In this document: in pieces, positions 16,488 to 22,296 of the stretch
Numbering within the stretch: the first letter of the stretch is position 1
Layout of the letters: every line of letters starts with the position of its first letter
Assembly: GCA_964370795.1 (NCBI GenBank)
Contig: CAYJME010000006.1
Location: 1 to 35,115 of the forward strand
DNA length: 35,115 nucleotides
Reading direction: 5' to 3'
Source of the DNA: JAHFOW01 sp964370795
GTDB taxonomy: Bacteria > Planctomycetota > Brocadiia > Brocadiales > Brocadiaceae
Notes under the pieces: generated by a model
Told to the model about the DNA's origin: nothing
Databases searched by the model: none
The model's input: the letters and a program-made list of their open reading frames with translations, nothing else
Translations under genes and position numbers: made by a program

Positions 16488-17705
16488 TTATTTCTCTTGA
16501 ATGGTAATCCCCGAACCGTTTTTAAGTCTGTTAGGCGGATTGACAATAATAGTATCCCCCGGTTTGACTCCTTGTAATACCTCAATCATATTATCAATAA
16601 GAATGCCGGTGACGAGAGGGGTTTTCACTGCATGATTATCCTTTACGAGAAAAACGAATGCATTGCCGGTGTATTCTATAATTGCATTGGCGCTCAGGAC
16701 AGTCTTTGGTTTTTGCTCATCAGGAGAAACAGGTCGTTCCAGGAAGGCCACCCTGGCGCTCATTTCAGGCAGGACGCGTTTGTCTTTGTCCAAAAATTTC
16801 ACCTTTATCATAACTGAGGCCTTGCTTCGGTCAGCGGTTGGCACAATCATATGTACCATGGCTCGAAAACGGATTTCAGGGAAGGTGTCCAACTGTATTT
16901 CACACGGTTGACCAGCGCTGACTTTTTGTAAATTTGACTCAGAAACGTCGGCTTCTACAAGAAGAGAGTCCATATCGGCAATGGTTACTACTGCAGCTTT
17001 AGCATTAGCGGCAGCGCCTAAAGGCGTGATGATGTCACCGACATCGGCATTTTTTGTTAATACCACGGCGTCAAACGGTGAACGGATAAACGTATATTTC
17101 ACCGCTATCCTGGCTGCGTGTAATGCAGCCTTATATGCGTTTATCGATGATTCTGCGGCAGTTACCGCAGCCTGAGCCTTTTTATAGCGGGCATCTGCAA
17201 TATCAAATTCTGATTGAGATACAACCCCATGAGATACAAGATCCTTTTGCCGGTTATAATTCAATGTGGCCTCTTCCCATTCTGCCTTCACCATCTCCAG
17301 ACTTGAAAGAGCATTTTTCAGGTTGGCCTCTGCCTGATCACGCGCTGCAACGACGTCTTCATTTTCCAAACGTGCGATGATTTGTCCTTTTTTTACCCTG
17401 CTTCCCTCTTCCACGCCAAGCCATTCAAGTCTTCCCGTCGCCTTTGATGACACTGCGGCCTTGCGTTGTGCAACAACGTAACCGCTGGCATTGAGTAAGG
17501 TGAACATCTGTGAAGGATAAACCTGTGAAACGGTGGCTACTTTTACTTTATACGTCGGGTTGAAAACTACCCGATAAAGAATGAAACCTGTTAAGATGAC
17601 GAGGATAGCAACGGTTATTTTGGAAAGTAACTTCTGCCGTTTACTGTAATAGTGGAAGGCATCAGACTTGTCTATTTTTAATTTTGAAAGGTCTTTGTTT
17701 GTCAC
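16488..17705 (-). CDS. Periplasmic adaptor (HlyD/MacA-type membrane fusion protein)
   Basis: 405 residues. One membrane helix near residues 28-46 (ITVAILVILTGFILYRVVF) anchors it. A lipoyl-like half (GRLEWLGVEEGSRVKKGQII), a long alpha-helical hairpin (about residues 115-200, Ala/Lys/Glu-rich) and the second lipoyl half (FIRSPFDAVVLTKNADVGDII) follow, then beta-barrel and membrane-proximal domains. It links the ABC permeases to an outer component for export. The start is GTG, with no clear Shine-Dalgarno but two palindromes directly upstream (17708-17720 and 17723-17739). It is the first gene of the four-gene operon and abuts the ATPase gene. Confidence 0.93.
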   Translation of the reverse strand: MTNKDLSKLKIDKSDAFHYYSKRQKLLSKITVAILVILTGFILYRVVFNPTYKVKVATVSQVYPSQMFTLLNASGYVVAQRKAAVSSKATGRLEWLGVEEGSRVKKGQIIARLENEDVVAARDQAEANLKNALSSLEMVKAEWEEATLNYNRQKDLVSHGVVSQSEFDIADARYKKAQAAVTAAESSINAYKAALHAARIAVKYTFIRSPFDAVVLTKNADVGDIITPLGAAANAKAAVVTIADMDSLLVEADVSESNLQKVSAGQPCEIQLDTFPEIRFRAMVHMIVPTADRSKASVMIKVKFLDKDKRVLPEMSARVAFLERPVSPDEQKPKTVLSANAIIEYTGNAFVFLVKDNHAVKTPLVTGILIDNMIEVLQGVKPGDTIIVNPPNRLKNGSGITIQEK

Positions 17706-17707
17706 GG

Positions 17708-17739
17708 TTTAAGTCTTAAATACTGATATTCGGTATCAG
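17708..17739. promoter_or_regulatory. Two adjacent palindromes upstream of efflux operon, possible operator
   Basis: TTTAAG-T-CTTAAA (17708-17720) and CTGATA-TTCGG-TATCAG (17723-17739) lie 3 and 18 bases before the GTG start of the adaptor. Their position suits repressor binding sites or leader hairpins. No regulator gene is adjacent, so the role is a guess. Confidence 0.4.
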
Positions 17740-17794
17740 AAAATTTTAATAAAGAGGTAATGTTCAGGAATTTCAAACTTTCTGTTGTTACCTT

Positions 17795-17885
17795 ATACCA
17801 ATTCGCCGTCAAACGCTAAAATATAGCACAGTGCAATAGAAGGAAGTACAGCATGTTTATTTAATGTTTGAAAGCTAATTGGTAT
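17795..17885. repeat. MITE-like 91-bp element with 20-bp terminal inverted repeats
   Basis: The left end (17795-17814, starting ATACCAATT) and the right end (17866-17885, ending AATTGGTAT) are inverted copies matching at 17 of 20 positions. The interior does not code. The form suits a non-autonomous transposon, but no transposase or clear target duplication is visible. Confidence 0.6.
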
Positions 17886-17886
17886 T

Positions 17887-17956
17887 ACACACCCCCAACC
17901 CCCTCTCAAGAGGGGACTAAAGAAGTCCCCTCCTGGGAGGGGATTCAGGGGTGGGT
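17887..17956. repeat. C/G-rich palindromic repeat, copy A
   Basis: Contains two hairpins, CCCCTCT-CA-AGAGGGG and CCCCTCC-TG-GGAGGGG, flanked by inverted CACCCC/GGGGTG ends. Its second copy (B) is at 18251-18347. Confidence 0.75.
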
Positions 17957-18096
17957 ATTAATCTTATTATATAAAAAGTCGCCGAAGGCATAATTTTTAA
18001 ATGTTCAATATACTGAGAATTACGCATTCTTTCCATAAATTATTTAAGAGTAAGGAATTCTCATTTTAATTAAGCGGGTTTTGAGGCGGTGTTGGT

Positions 18097-18119
18097 AGGA
18101 CAAGCGTCTCGCTTGTCCT
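18097..18119. repeat. Hairpin AGGACAAGCG-TCT-CGCTTGTCCT
   Basis: Perfect 10-bp stem with 3-base loop; the first of three such hairpins within 120 bp. Confidence 0.8.
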
Positions 18120-18144
18120 GTATCCGCTTGTTGTTTTTAATTTG

Positions 18145-18163
18145 GTCAACCGGGACGGTTGAC
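18145..18163. repeat. Hairpin GTCAACCG-GGA-CGGTTGAC
   Basis: Perfect 8-bp stem with a GGA loop; its stem sequence differs from that of its neighbours. Confidence 0.75.
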
Positions 18164-18187
18164 TTACCATTTTCTTCTAATTTGACT

Positions 18188-18216
18188 GTAGCAGGCACAC
18201 GGAGTGTGCCTGCTAC
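18188..18216. repeat. Hairpin GTAGCAGGCACAC-GGA-complement
   Basis: Perfect 13-bp stem with a GGA loop, the strongest of the three hairpins. There is no T-run, so it is not a canonical terminator. Confidence 0.8.
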
Positions 18217-18250
18217 TTAAGGAAATTCAAACTTTCTGGTTATTCTCTTA

Positions 18251-18347
18251 ACACACCCCTAACCCCTCTCAAGAGGGGTATAATGTAGAGACGGCCAGGC
18301 GGGTCGTCTCTACTCCCCTCCCGGGAGAGGATTCGGTGGCGTGTTTG
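18251..18347. repeat. C/G-rich palindromic repeat, copy B, with nested hairpin
   Basis: The same outer sequence as copy A (CCCCTCTCAAGAGGGG, then CCCCTCCCGGGAG). The few bases between the two hairpins in copy A are replaced by a GTAGAGACG...CGTCTCTAC hairpin (18285-18313, 11-base loop). The 3' end of the DUF6922-like ORF is encoded by this repeat. Confidence 0.75.
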
Positions 18348-18531
18348 ATACCAGTTTCCTGATATCAAAGTATAAACACCAATAATTAACTGTCTTAGGA
18401 CTCAGGTACGAACTTTCACATATTACCCGAACAATATCTTCAACCTTGTAAGTAGCTAGAATAAACTCAATTTGCTTATCACTACCATGTTCCAAAACCC
18501 GCTCAATGATAAGAAGTTTATCCAATTCCAT
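18310..18531 (-). CDS. Small DUF6922-like protein with repeat-encoded C terminus
   Basis: 73 residues from the ATG at 18531 (MELDKLLIIERVLEHGSDKQ), chosen because AGAGGA lies at normal spacing upstream; the frame is open further upstream to an ATG that directly follows the trpF-like stop. The core (LLIIERVLEHGSDKQI, LSPKTVNYW) resembles DUF6922, a short helical domain often found next to nucleotidyltransferase-type toxin-antitoxin genes. None is adjacent here. The last residues, NTPPNPLPGGE, are translated from palindromic repeat copy B, and the stop codon lies inside its nested hairpin. The original C terminus was probably lost. Likely a decaying gene. Confidence 0.55.
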   Translation of the reverse strand: MELDKLLIIERVLEHGSDKQIEFILATYKVEDIVRVICESSYLSPKTVNYWCLYFDIRKLVSNTPPNPLPGGE

Positions 18532-18609
18532 TGTCATTCCTCTTTCGCAACGGCAAGTGATTGATTTTTGTACCGACTCCGAAGGATACCCTATGTAAAA
18601 AATGTCCAT

Positions 18610-19314
18610 TTATTGAAGTTGCTTATTATGATTTATCATCGCAAATGCTTCCCTTGCCTCTGAAACAAATTTAAGGACAAGATGTGGATCTTTCTTGCCA
18701 TCAGATGATTCAACGCCTGTGTGCACGTCTACTCCGGCAGGGTGGACTGAGAGGATTGCCTGGCGAACGTTATCAGGACGAAGACCACCGGCAAGGATTA
18801 CGGGTTTAGGAGAGACAGACACGAGATATTTACTTATATCCCACTTATGTGTCTTACCGGTAGCGCCGCATGCGCCTGTTTCCGGGTCATAGGTATCGGT
18901 AATAAAGGCGTCAACGTCTGGACTATCTGCCATCAATTGACCTTCCAGTTCCGGAAGATTATTGTCTTTTACAATAAGGCTCTTGATAACGAAGAGCGTC
19001 TGATCTCTTTTTCTCAAATGTGCCATTTCGTCCGGTGATATATCGCCGTGAAGCTGGACGTGGCGAGTTCCAACTTTTTTGCAGAGTTTTAAGACATCCT
19101 CGGCTTTCCGAAGATACGTTATTAACACACCGTAGTGGGGTGGTTTGAGTGATCGAATTATTTTACCTGCATCTTCCTCTGAAATGTCTTCCTTGTGATA
19201 CCCAAGTCGTAAAGGAAATCCCAGATATGTTACTCCTGCATCAACAAGCATCTGTGCTTCTGTGTTGTCAATAATACCGGCAATTTGTATCAGTCCAGGG
19301 CGTATTTTAGTCAA
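18610..19314 (-). CDS. Phosphoribosylanthranilate isomerase-like (TrpF-like) barrel protein
   Basis: 234 residues with the TrpF (beta/alpha)8 pattern: TYLGFPL, HVQLHGDI (85-92), ITDTYDPETGACGATGKTHKWD (138-159), ILAGGLRPDNVRQAI (173-187) and GVDVHTGVESSDGKKD (194-209). True TrpF begins KICGI, and its Cys is the general base of the Amadori rearrangement. Here the motif is QIAGI, with Ala at position 12. The phosphate-binding loops and a candidate acid Asp (140) are kept. It is therefore probably a paralogue binding a related sugar phosphate, not the tryptophan enzyme, and no other trp gene is nearby. It stands between an AmrS-type gene and a DUF6922-like ORF on the same strand. The fold call is firm; the activity is uncertain. 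Confidence 0.82.
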   Translation of the reverse strand: MTKIRPGLIQIAGIIDNTEAQMLVDAGVTYLGFPLRLGYHKEDISEEDAGKIIRSLKPPHYGVLITYLRKAEDVLKLCKKVGTRHVQLHGDISPDEMAHLRKRDQTLFVIKSLIVKDNNLPELEGQLMADSPDVDAFITDTYDPETGACGATGKTHKWDISKYLVSVSPKPVILAGGLRPDNVRQAILSVHPAGVDVHTGVESSDGKKDPHLVLKFVSEAREAFAMINHNKQLQ

Positions 19315-19349
19315 TAAATAACCTCAATAAATGTTTCAAATTGTTTTAT

Positions 19350-19381
19350 GAATATCGAATATCGAACATTGAATTATGAAT
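19350..19381. repeat. Degenerate heptanucleotide tandem (GAATATC)
   Basis: GAATATC, GAATATC, GAACATT, GAATTAT, GAAT in direct tandem between the TrpF-like and AmrS genes, 36 bases upstream of the TrpF-like start. Confidence 0.65.
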
Positions 19382-19409
19382 AAAAAGACATTCGTTATTT
19401 ATTGCTCGT

Positions 19410-20552
19410 TTATGCCCATACACCCGGAACTATTTGTTCACATTCCTTGCATTTATTGTCTTTGAAGCCGTTTTCCAATATCGTAAACCCGGCCCGTCTG
19501 ATTAAGATGTGCTTGCAGTTCGGACAATAGGTATTTTCACCATCATGACCGGGTACATTGCCTATATAAGGAAAGTGGAGTCCTGCATCAAGGGCTGCAT
19601 TTCTGGCCATTTCCATGGTCTTTATGGGTGTAGGAGGCAGGTTTTTGATCTTGTAGGTGGGATGGAAACGGGTAAAGTGAACAGGGACGTCGGCGCCCAG
19701 ATTTTCCTTTATCCAGGCACACATATCCCTGATTTCCTTTTCACGGTCGTTCAGGGTTGGTACAACTAATACAACAATTTCAAACCATATCCCGATGTTC
19801 TTCAAGGTTACCAGGGTATTTAAAACAGGCTTGAGTTCGCCAGAACAGGTCTCCTGATAGAATTTTTCCGTAAACCCTTTTAAGTCTATTTTAACGGCGC
19901 TCAGACCCGGACATAGCTCTCTTAAAGGTTTTTCCTGAATAAAACCGTTTGATATCATGACGCTTTTGAGACCGCTCTCTCTACCCGCTCGTGCTATATC
20001 GTACATATATTCATAAAAAACCACAGGTTCCGAATAGGTAAAGGCAACTGTCTTGCTTCCATTTACTTTGGCTTCTTTTACTACATCCGCAGGTGTTAGT
20101 TTGATGCTTTCGATCTGTTCCGGCCGGTATTGGGAGATTTGCCAGTTTTGACAGAATTTACATTCGATGTTACATCCTGCCGTGGCCAGAGAATAGGCCT
20201 TTGTGCCAGGCAGGAAATGAAAGAGGGGTTTCTTTTCGATAGGATCAATGTTGAGTGCGCAGACGCGTGAATGCACCAGGGTATAATAGGTGCCACCACG
20301 ATTTTCGCGCACACCGCAGTATCCGCGCTCCATATCGGCAACGGTGCACTTCCTGGGACAGAGTTCGCATTCAATGCGAAGGTCTTCCAACTTCTTAAAA
20401 TGCATGGCTTCCTTAACGGGAAATCCCTGATTGATGCCTTTAAGCGATTCAGGAATATAGACATCTTCAGCCCATGCAGCCGGATTGTTTCCAAGGCACA
20501 AACTGCATGCCCCGAATATCCCTGCCTTGATTAACGACCTTCTGGTAATCAT
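19410..20552 (-). CDS. amrS: Tat-exported AmmeMemoRadiSam-system radical SAM enzyme (AmrS)
   Basis: 380 residues. The start at 20552 (MITRRSLIKAG) is preferred because GAGGTG lies before it and it begins a twin-arginine signal; the frame stays open upstream to 20636. Cys cluster ECELCPRKC...GYCG (62-79) precedes the radical SAM motif CNIECKFC (Cys 127, 131, 134), which binds the 4Fe-4S cluster and SAM. The C terminus carries two CxxC pairs (YCPNCKH and NKCKECEQ), rubredoxin-like. The family is AmmeMemoRadiSam radical SAM; it normally accompanies MEMO and AMMECR1 proteins, neither of which is in the window. The system's substrate is unknown. The Tat signal places the folded iron-sulfur enzyme outside the cytosol. 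It is 95 bp upstream of the TrpF-like gene. Confidence 0.9.
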   Translation of the reverse strand: MITRRSLIKAGIFGACSLCLGNNPAAWAEDVYIPESLKGINQGFPVKEAMHFKKLEDLRIECELCPRKCTVADMERGYCGVRENRGGTYYTLVHSRVCALNIDPIEKKPLFHFLPGTKAYSLATAGCNIECKFCQNWQISQYRPEQIESIKLTPADVVKEAKVNGSKTVAFTYSEPVVFYEYMYDIARAGRESGLKSVMISNGFIQEKPLRELCPGLSAVKIDLKGFTEKFYQETCSGELKPVLNTLVTLKNIGIWFEIVVLVVPTLNDREKEIRDMCAWIKENLGADVPVHFTRFHPTYKIKNLPPTPIKTMEMARNAALDAGLHFPYIGNVPGHDGENTYCPNCKHILIRRAGFTILENGFKDNKCKECEQIVPGVWA

Positions 20553-20700
20553 AAAACACCTCGGGAAAAAAATAATAAAATAATTATAGTGCTGCCAAAC
20601 GGGTATGTCAAGGAGGGTAAATATATAACCTTGCATAAATAAAGCGACATTATGTAACCGGCAGGTTTATCACATGAAATCTAAACGCACCGGGAAAATA

Positions 20701-20769
20701 AACAGACCGCTCCTACGGAGCTAATCATTTGTACGGGATATAATCTATCTACAAACAGGATGCTCCTGA
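20701..20769. repeat. GCTCC/GGAGC dispersed repeat next to sirtuin remnant
   Basis: CCGCTCCTACGGAGCTAAT followed by CTACAAACAG and GGATGCTCC. The units match those in the 13197-13317 cluster. It abuts the point where sirtuin homology begins, which suggests it took part in the truncation. Confidence 0.7.
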
Positions 20770-20772
20770 CGG

Positions 20773-20999
20773 CACAGAAAGAATCCATGTCCTGTAAGGT
20801 CATGCTCCTCATTGGCACATCTGCCGTTGTTTACCCGGCGGCGTCATTACCTTATCTTGCGAAACAAAATGGAGCGCAAATCATAGAAATCAATCTTGAG
20901 GAGTCATTTCCTGAGGCAGATTATTATATTCAAGAAAAGGCAGGTATTGTACTTCCCGGGATTGTTGATGAGACAAGGTCAATAATAGATACCAGATAG
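20773..20999 (+). pseudogene. C-terminal remnant of a sirtuin (Sir2/CobB NAD-dependent deacylase)
   Basis: The frame reads AQKESMSCKVMLLIGTSAVV then YPAASLPYLAKQNGAQIIEI and ends at a normal-looking C terminus (KAGIVLPGIVDE...). GTSAVVYPAA is the sirtuin NAD-binding motif, and the following strand-helix and NLE motif fit the family's end. The first two thirds (Gly-rich Rossmann start, catalytic His, zinc Cys pairs) are absent, and the sequence before 20773 is a dispersed repeat. No functional deacylase can be made from it. Confidence 0.85.
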
Positions 21000-21063
21000 T
21001 ATAGGTAACGCCAAAATAGTTGTCATGGCGAAGGCAATAGCATGTCACTGAAAGCCCCCCAAT

Positions 21064-21095
21064 GTCATTGCGAGGGTCTTTTCCGAAGCAATCTC
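21064..21095 (+). repeat. Dispersed repeat A (32 bp), identical inverted copy at 35066-35097
   Basis: Begins GTCATTGCGAGG and ends AAGCAATCTC. The copy at 35066-35097 is an exact 32-base reverse complement. A shorter degenerate form lies near 22030-22057. This GTCATTGCGAG...GAAGCAATC form is, to my knowledge, a common interspersed repeat in several phyla. Confidence 0.9.
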
Positions 21096-21338
21096 CTCTC
21101 ATGTAATAAAAGTATTTCCGTGCAGGAATTGTTTTATTTAATCCTCCTTTCATAAAGCGATTTGATTGCGGTATAGCTGCGCAATGTTAGGCTTCATCAG
21201 AGCGATGTATTATTAACATGTTTCACGTGAGATACTCTGGAGCTTTCAACAAGGAAAATCTATTTATTACCTCAAATTTCCCATCATAAACACCTTGTTA
21301 AAAAAACAAAAGATCGTATTGTTATTTAGTATCTCTTT

Positions 21339-21361
21339 GGTTGCGGCTACGCCGCGCTAGG
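21339..21361 (+). repeat. Dispersed repeat B (23 bp), inverted copy at 35020-35042
   Basis: Contains TTGCGGCTACGCCGCGC. The reverse complement of 35020-35042 matches at 21 of 23 positions. Confidence 0.8.
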
Positions 21362-21541
21362 GATATGCAATATTTTTAATTGCCTAATTCAATAACATTG
21401 CCCATAAAAGGTGCGGCTACCAGTTTGCCTTATACGACCCTCAATCCGTCACCGTAAGATTGCCTGTTACCTTGCGTCCTCTGATCACGCAGAGTTTGCC
21501 TTTATCCAATATTTACATTTTTTAAATTCACAATTATGGAG

Positions 21542-21618
21542 ATCGGGTTGAGTGTAGCGAAATACAATTTCCAAGGGTGGTGGGTTTGGAAATGTGGGGT
21601 ATCGCTCCTCAACCCGAT
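21542..21618. repeat. 77-bp palindromic element with 11-bp perfect ends
   Basis: ATCGGGTTGAG at 21542-21552 and CTCAACCCGAT at 21608-21618; the interior is partly self-complementary (AGCGA...TCGCT, TTTCCAA...TTGGAAA). No ORF. Likely a MITE-like or hairpin repeat. Confidence 0.65.
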
Positions 21619-21683
21619 TTATCTTATTTTCTCACTTAATCCCTGTTCTTATAAAACCGAACGGCTTGTTCTTTACTTAATGA

Positions 21684-21706
21684 ATATTTATTAATTTAAT
21701 AAATAT
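21684..21706. repeat. AT-only palindrome with 10-bp arms
   Basis: ATATTTATTA-ATT-TAATAAATAT, perfect, 22 bases upstream of the CRP-type site in an AT-rich stretch. It could be a binding site or a DNA-unwinding region. Confidence 0.6.
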
Positions 21707-21728
21707 ATCATTTTTTTTATTTCGTGTC

Positions 21729-21744
21729 TGTGATCTAGATCACA
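21729..21744. promoter_or_regulatory. CRP/FNR-family operator TGTGATCTAGATCACA
   Basis: A perfect 16-bp palindrome equal to the core of the E. coli CRP consensus; the following TTT also fits. About 40 bases downstream, GTAAT-TAT-ATTAC (21766-21778) contains a possible -10 element. It is far (about 550 bp) from the next intact gene, so the gene it served may be lost. A CRP/FNR-family protein is the expected ligand; this is inferred. Confidence 0.55.
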
Positions 21745-22005
21745 TTTCAAAATAATAAGTCGTAAGTAATTATATTACAGATTGTTAAAAAACATAAAAA
21801 TTTATAAAATCTTTAAAAACAATATAAAATCTTATTTATAGATGATTTTAGCAGTCGTATCTTCATATGGTCTGTTTCCAAAGAAGCGACTGAAGTCGCC
21901 ACTACAAACAAGTCTCAAACCTGAAGGTTTGTGTTACTCTTTGCTGGGTCAATCTTGCAGATTTAACAGTCGTGATGCCCTGCCGATTGGCAATCATGAA
22001 GAGTT

Positions 22006-22161
22006 TGTGCAAAAAGCCTGGTCACTACTGTCATTGCGAGCAATAGCGAAGCAATCTTCCTCTAAAAATTTCTGATAATTATTGGTTGGCTGCGCTTTGC
22101 TCGAAACTTCGGCTTCCGTCGTCCCTCCTACACAACCCCACGACCGTAGACTTTTTGCACA
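22006..22161. repeat. Element bounded by inverted TGTGCAAAAAG ends
   Basis: TGTGCAAAAAG at 22006-22016 and its complement at 22151-22161 enclose a degenerate GTCATTGCGAG repeat and a GC-rich stretch. It may be a non-autonomous mobile element. Confidence 0.4.
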
Positions 22162-22296
22162 GATTCTCCTCTGCAACCATCTTGACATGATACCCTTCTT
22201 GTGTTACTATCCTAACGTTTGATAATCATTTTAAATACAAGGATTTATGACATAGCAGATTTATCACAAAGACACAAAAGCCCGATGGAGAAATAA

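Larger units (their letters stand above)
17740..18309. other. Repeat-filled intergenic region
   Basis: About 570 bp upstream of the efflux operon with no credible ORF. It contains, in order, a MITE-like element (17795-17885), a C/G-rich palindrome block (17887-17956), three short perfect hairpins (18097-18216), and most of a second C/G-rich block (from 18251) with a nested hairpin. The efflux promoter should lie here or in the palindromes at 17708-17739. Confidence 0.7.
21000..22296. other. 1.3-kb gene-free, repeat-rich region
   Basis: No credible ORF in any frame; the longest candidates translate repeat sequence. Contents in order: dispersed repeat A (21064-21095), repeat B (21339-21361), a palindromic element with 11-bp ends (21542-21618), an AT palindrome (21684-21706), a CRP-type site (21729-21744), short GACTGAAGTC and CCTGAAGG hairpins (about 21887-21934), a degenerate copy of repeat A (about 22030-22057), and an element bounded by inverted TGTGCAAAAAG (22006-22161). 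Confidence 0.7.

Noticed and set aside
17887..18347. Possible CRISPR-like array in the repeat-rich 17.8-18.3 kb region
   Set aside because: The repeats are palindromic elements of differing sequence with irregular spacing; there are no regular spacers and no cas genes.
18310..18531. Toxin-antitoxin system around the DUF6922-like ORF
   Set aside because: No nucleotidyltransferase or other toxin gene is adjacent, and the ORF end has been replaced by repeat sequence.
21842..22075. 77-residue plus-strand ORF in the 21-22 kb repeat region
   Set aside because: Apart from its first 14 codons it translates known repeat sequence (the LLSLRAIAKQSS part comes from the GTCATTGCGAG repeat), and no ribosome binding site precedes it.
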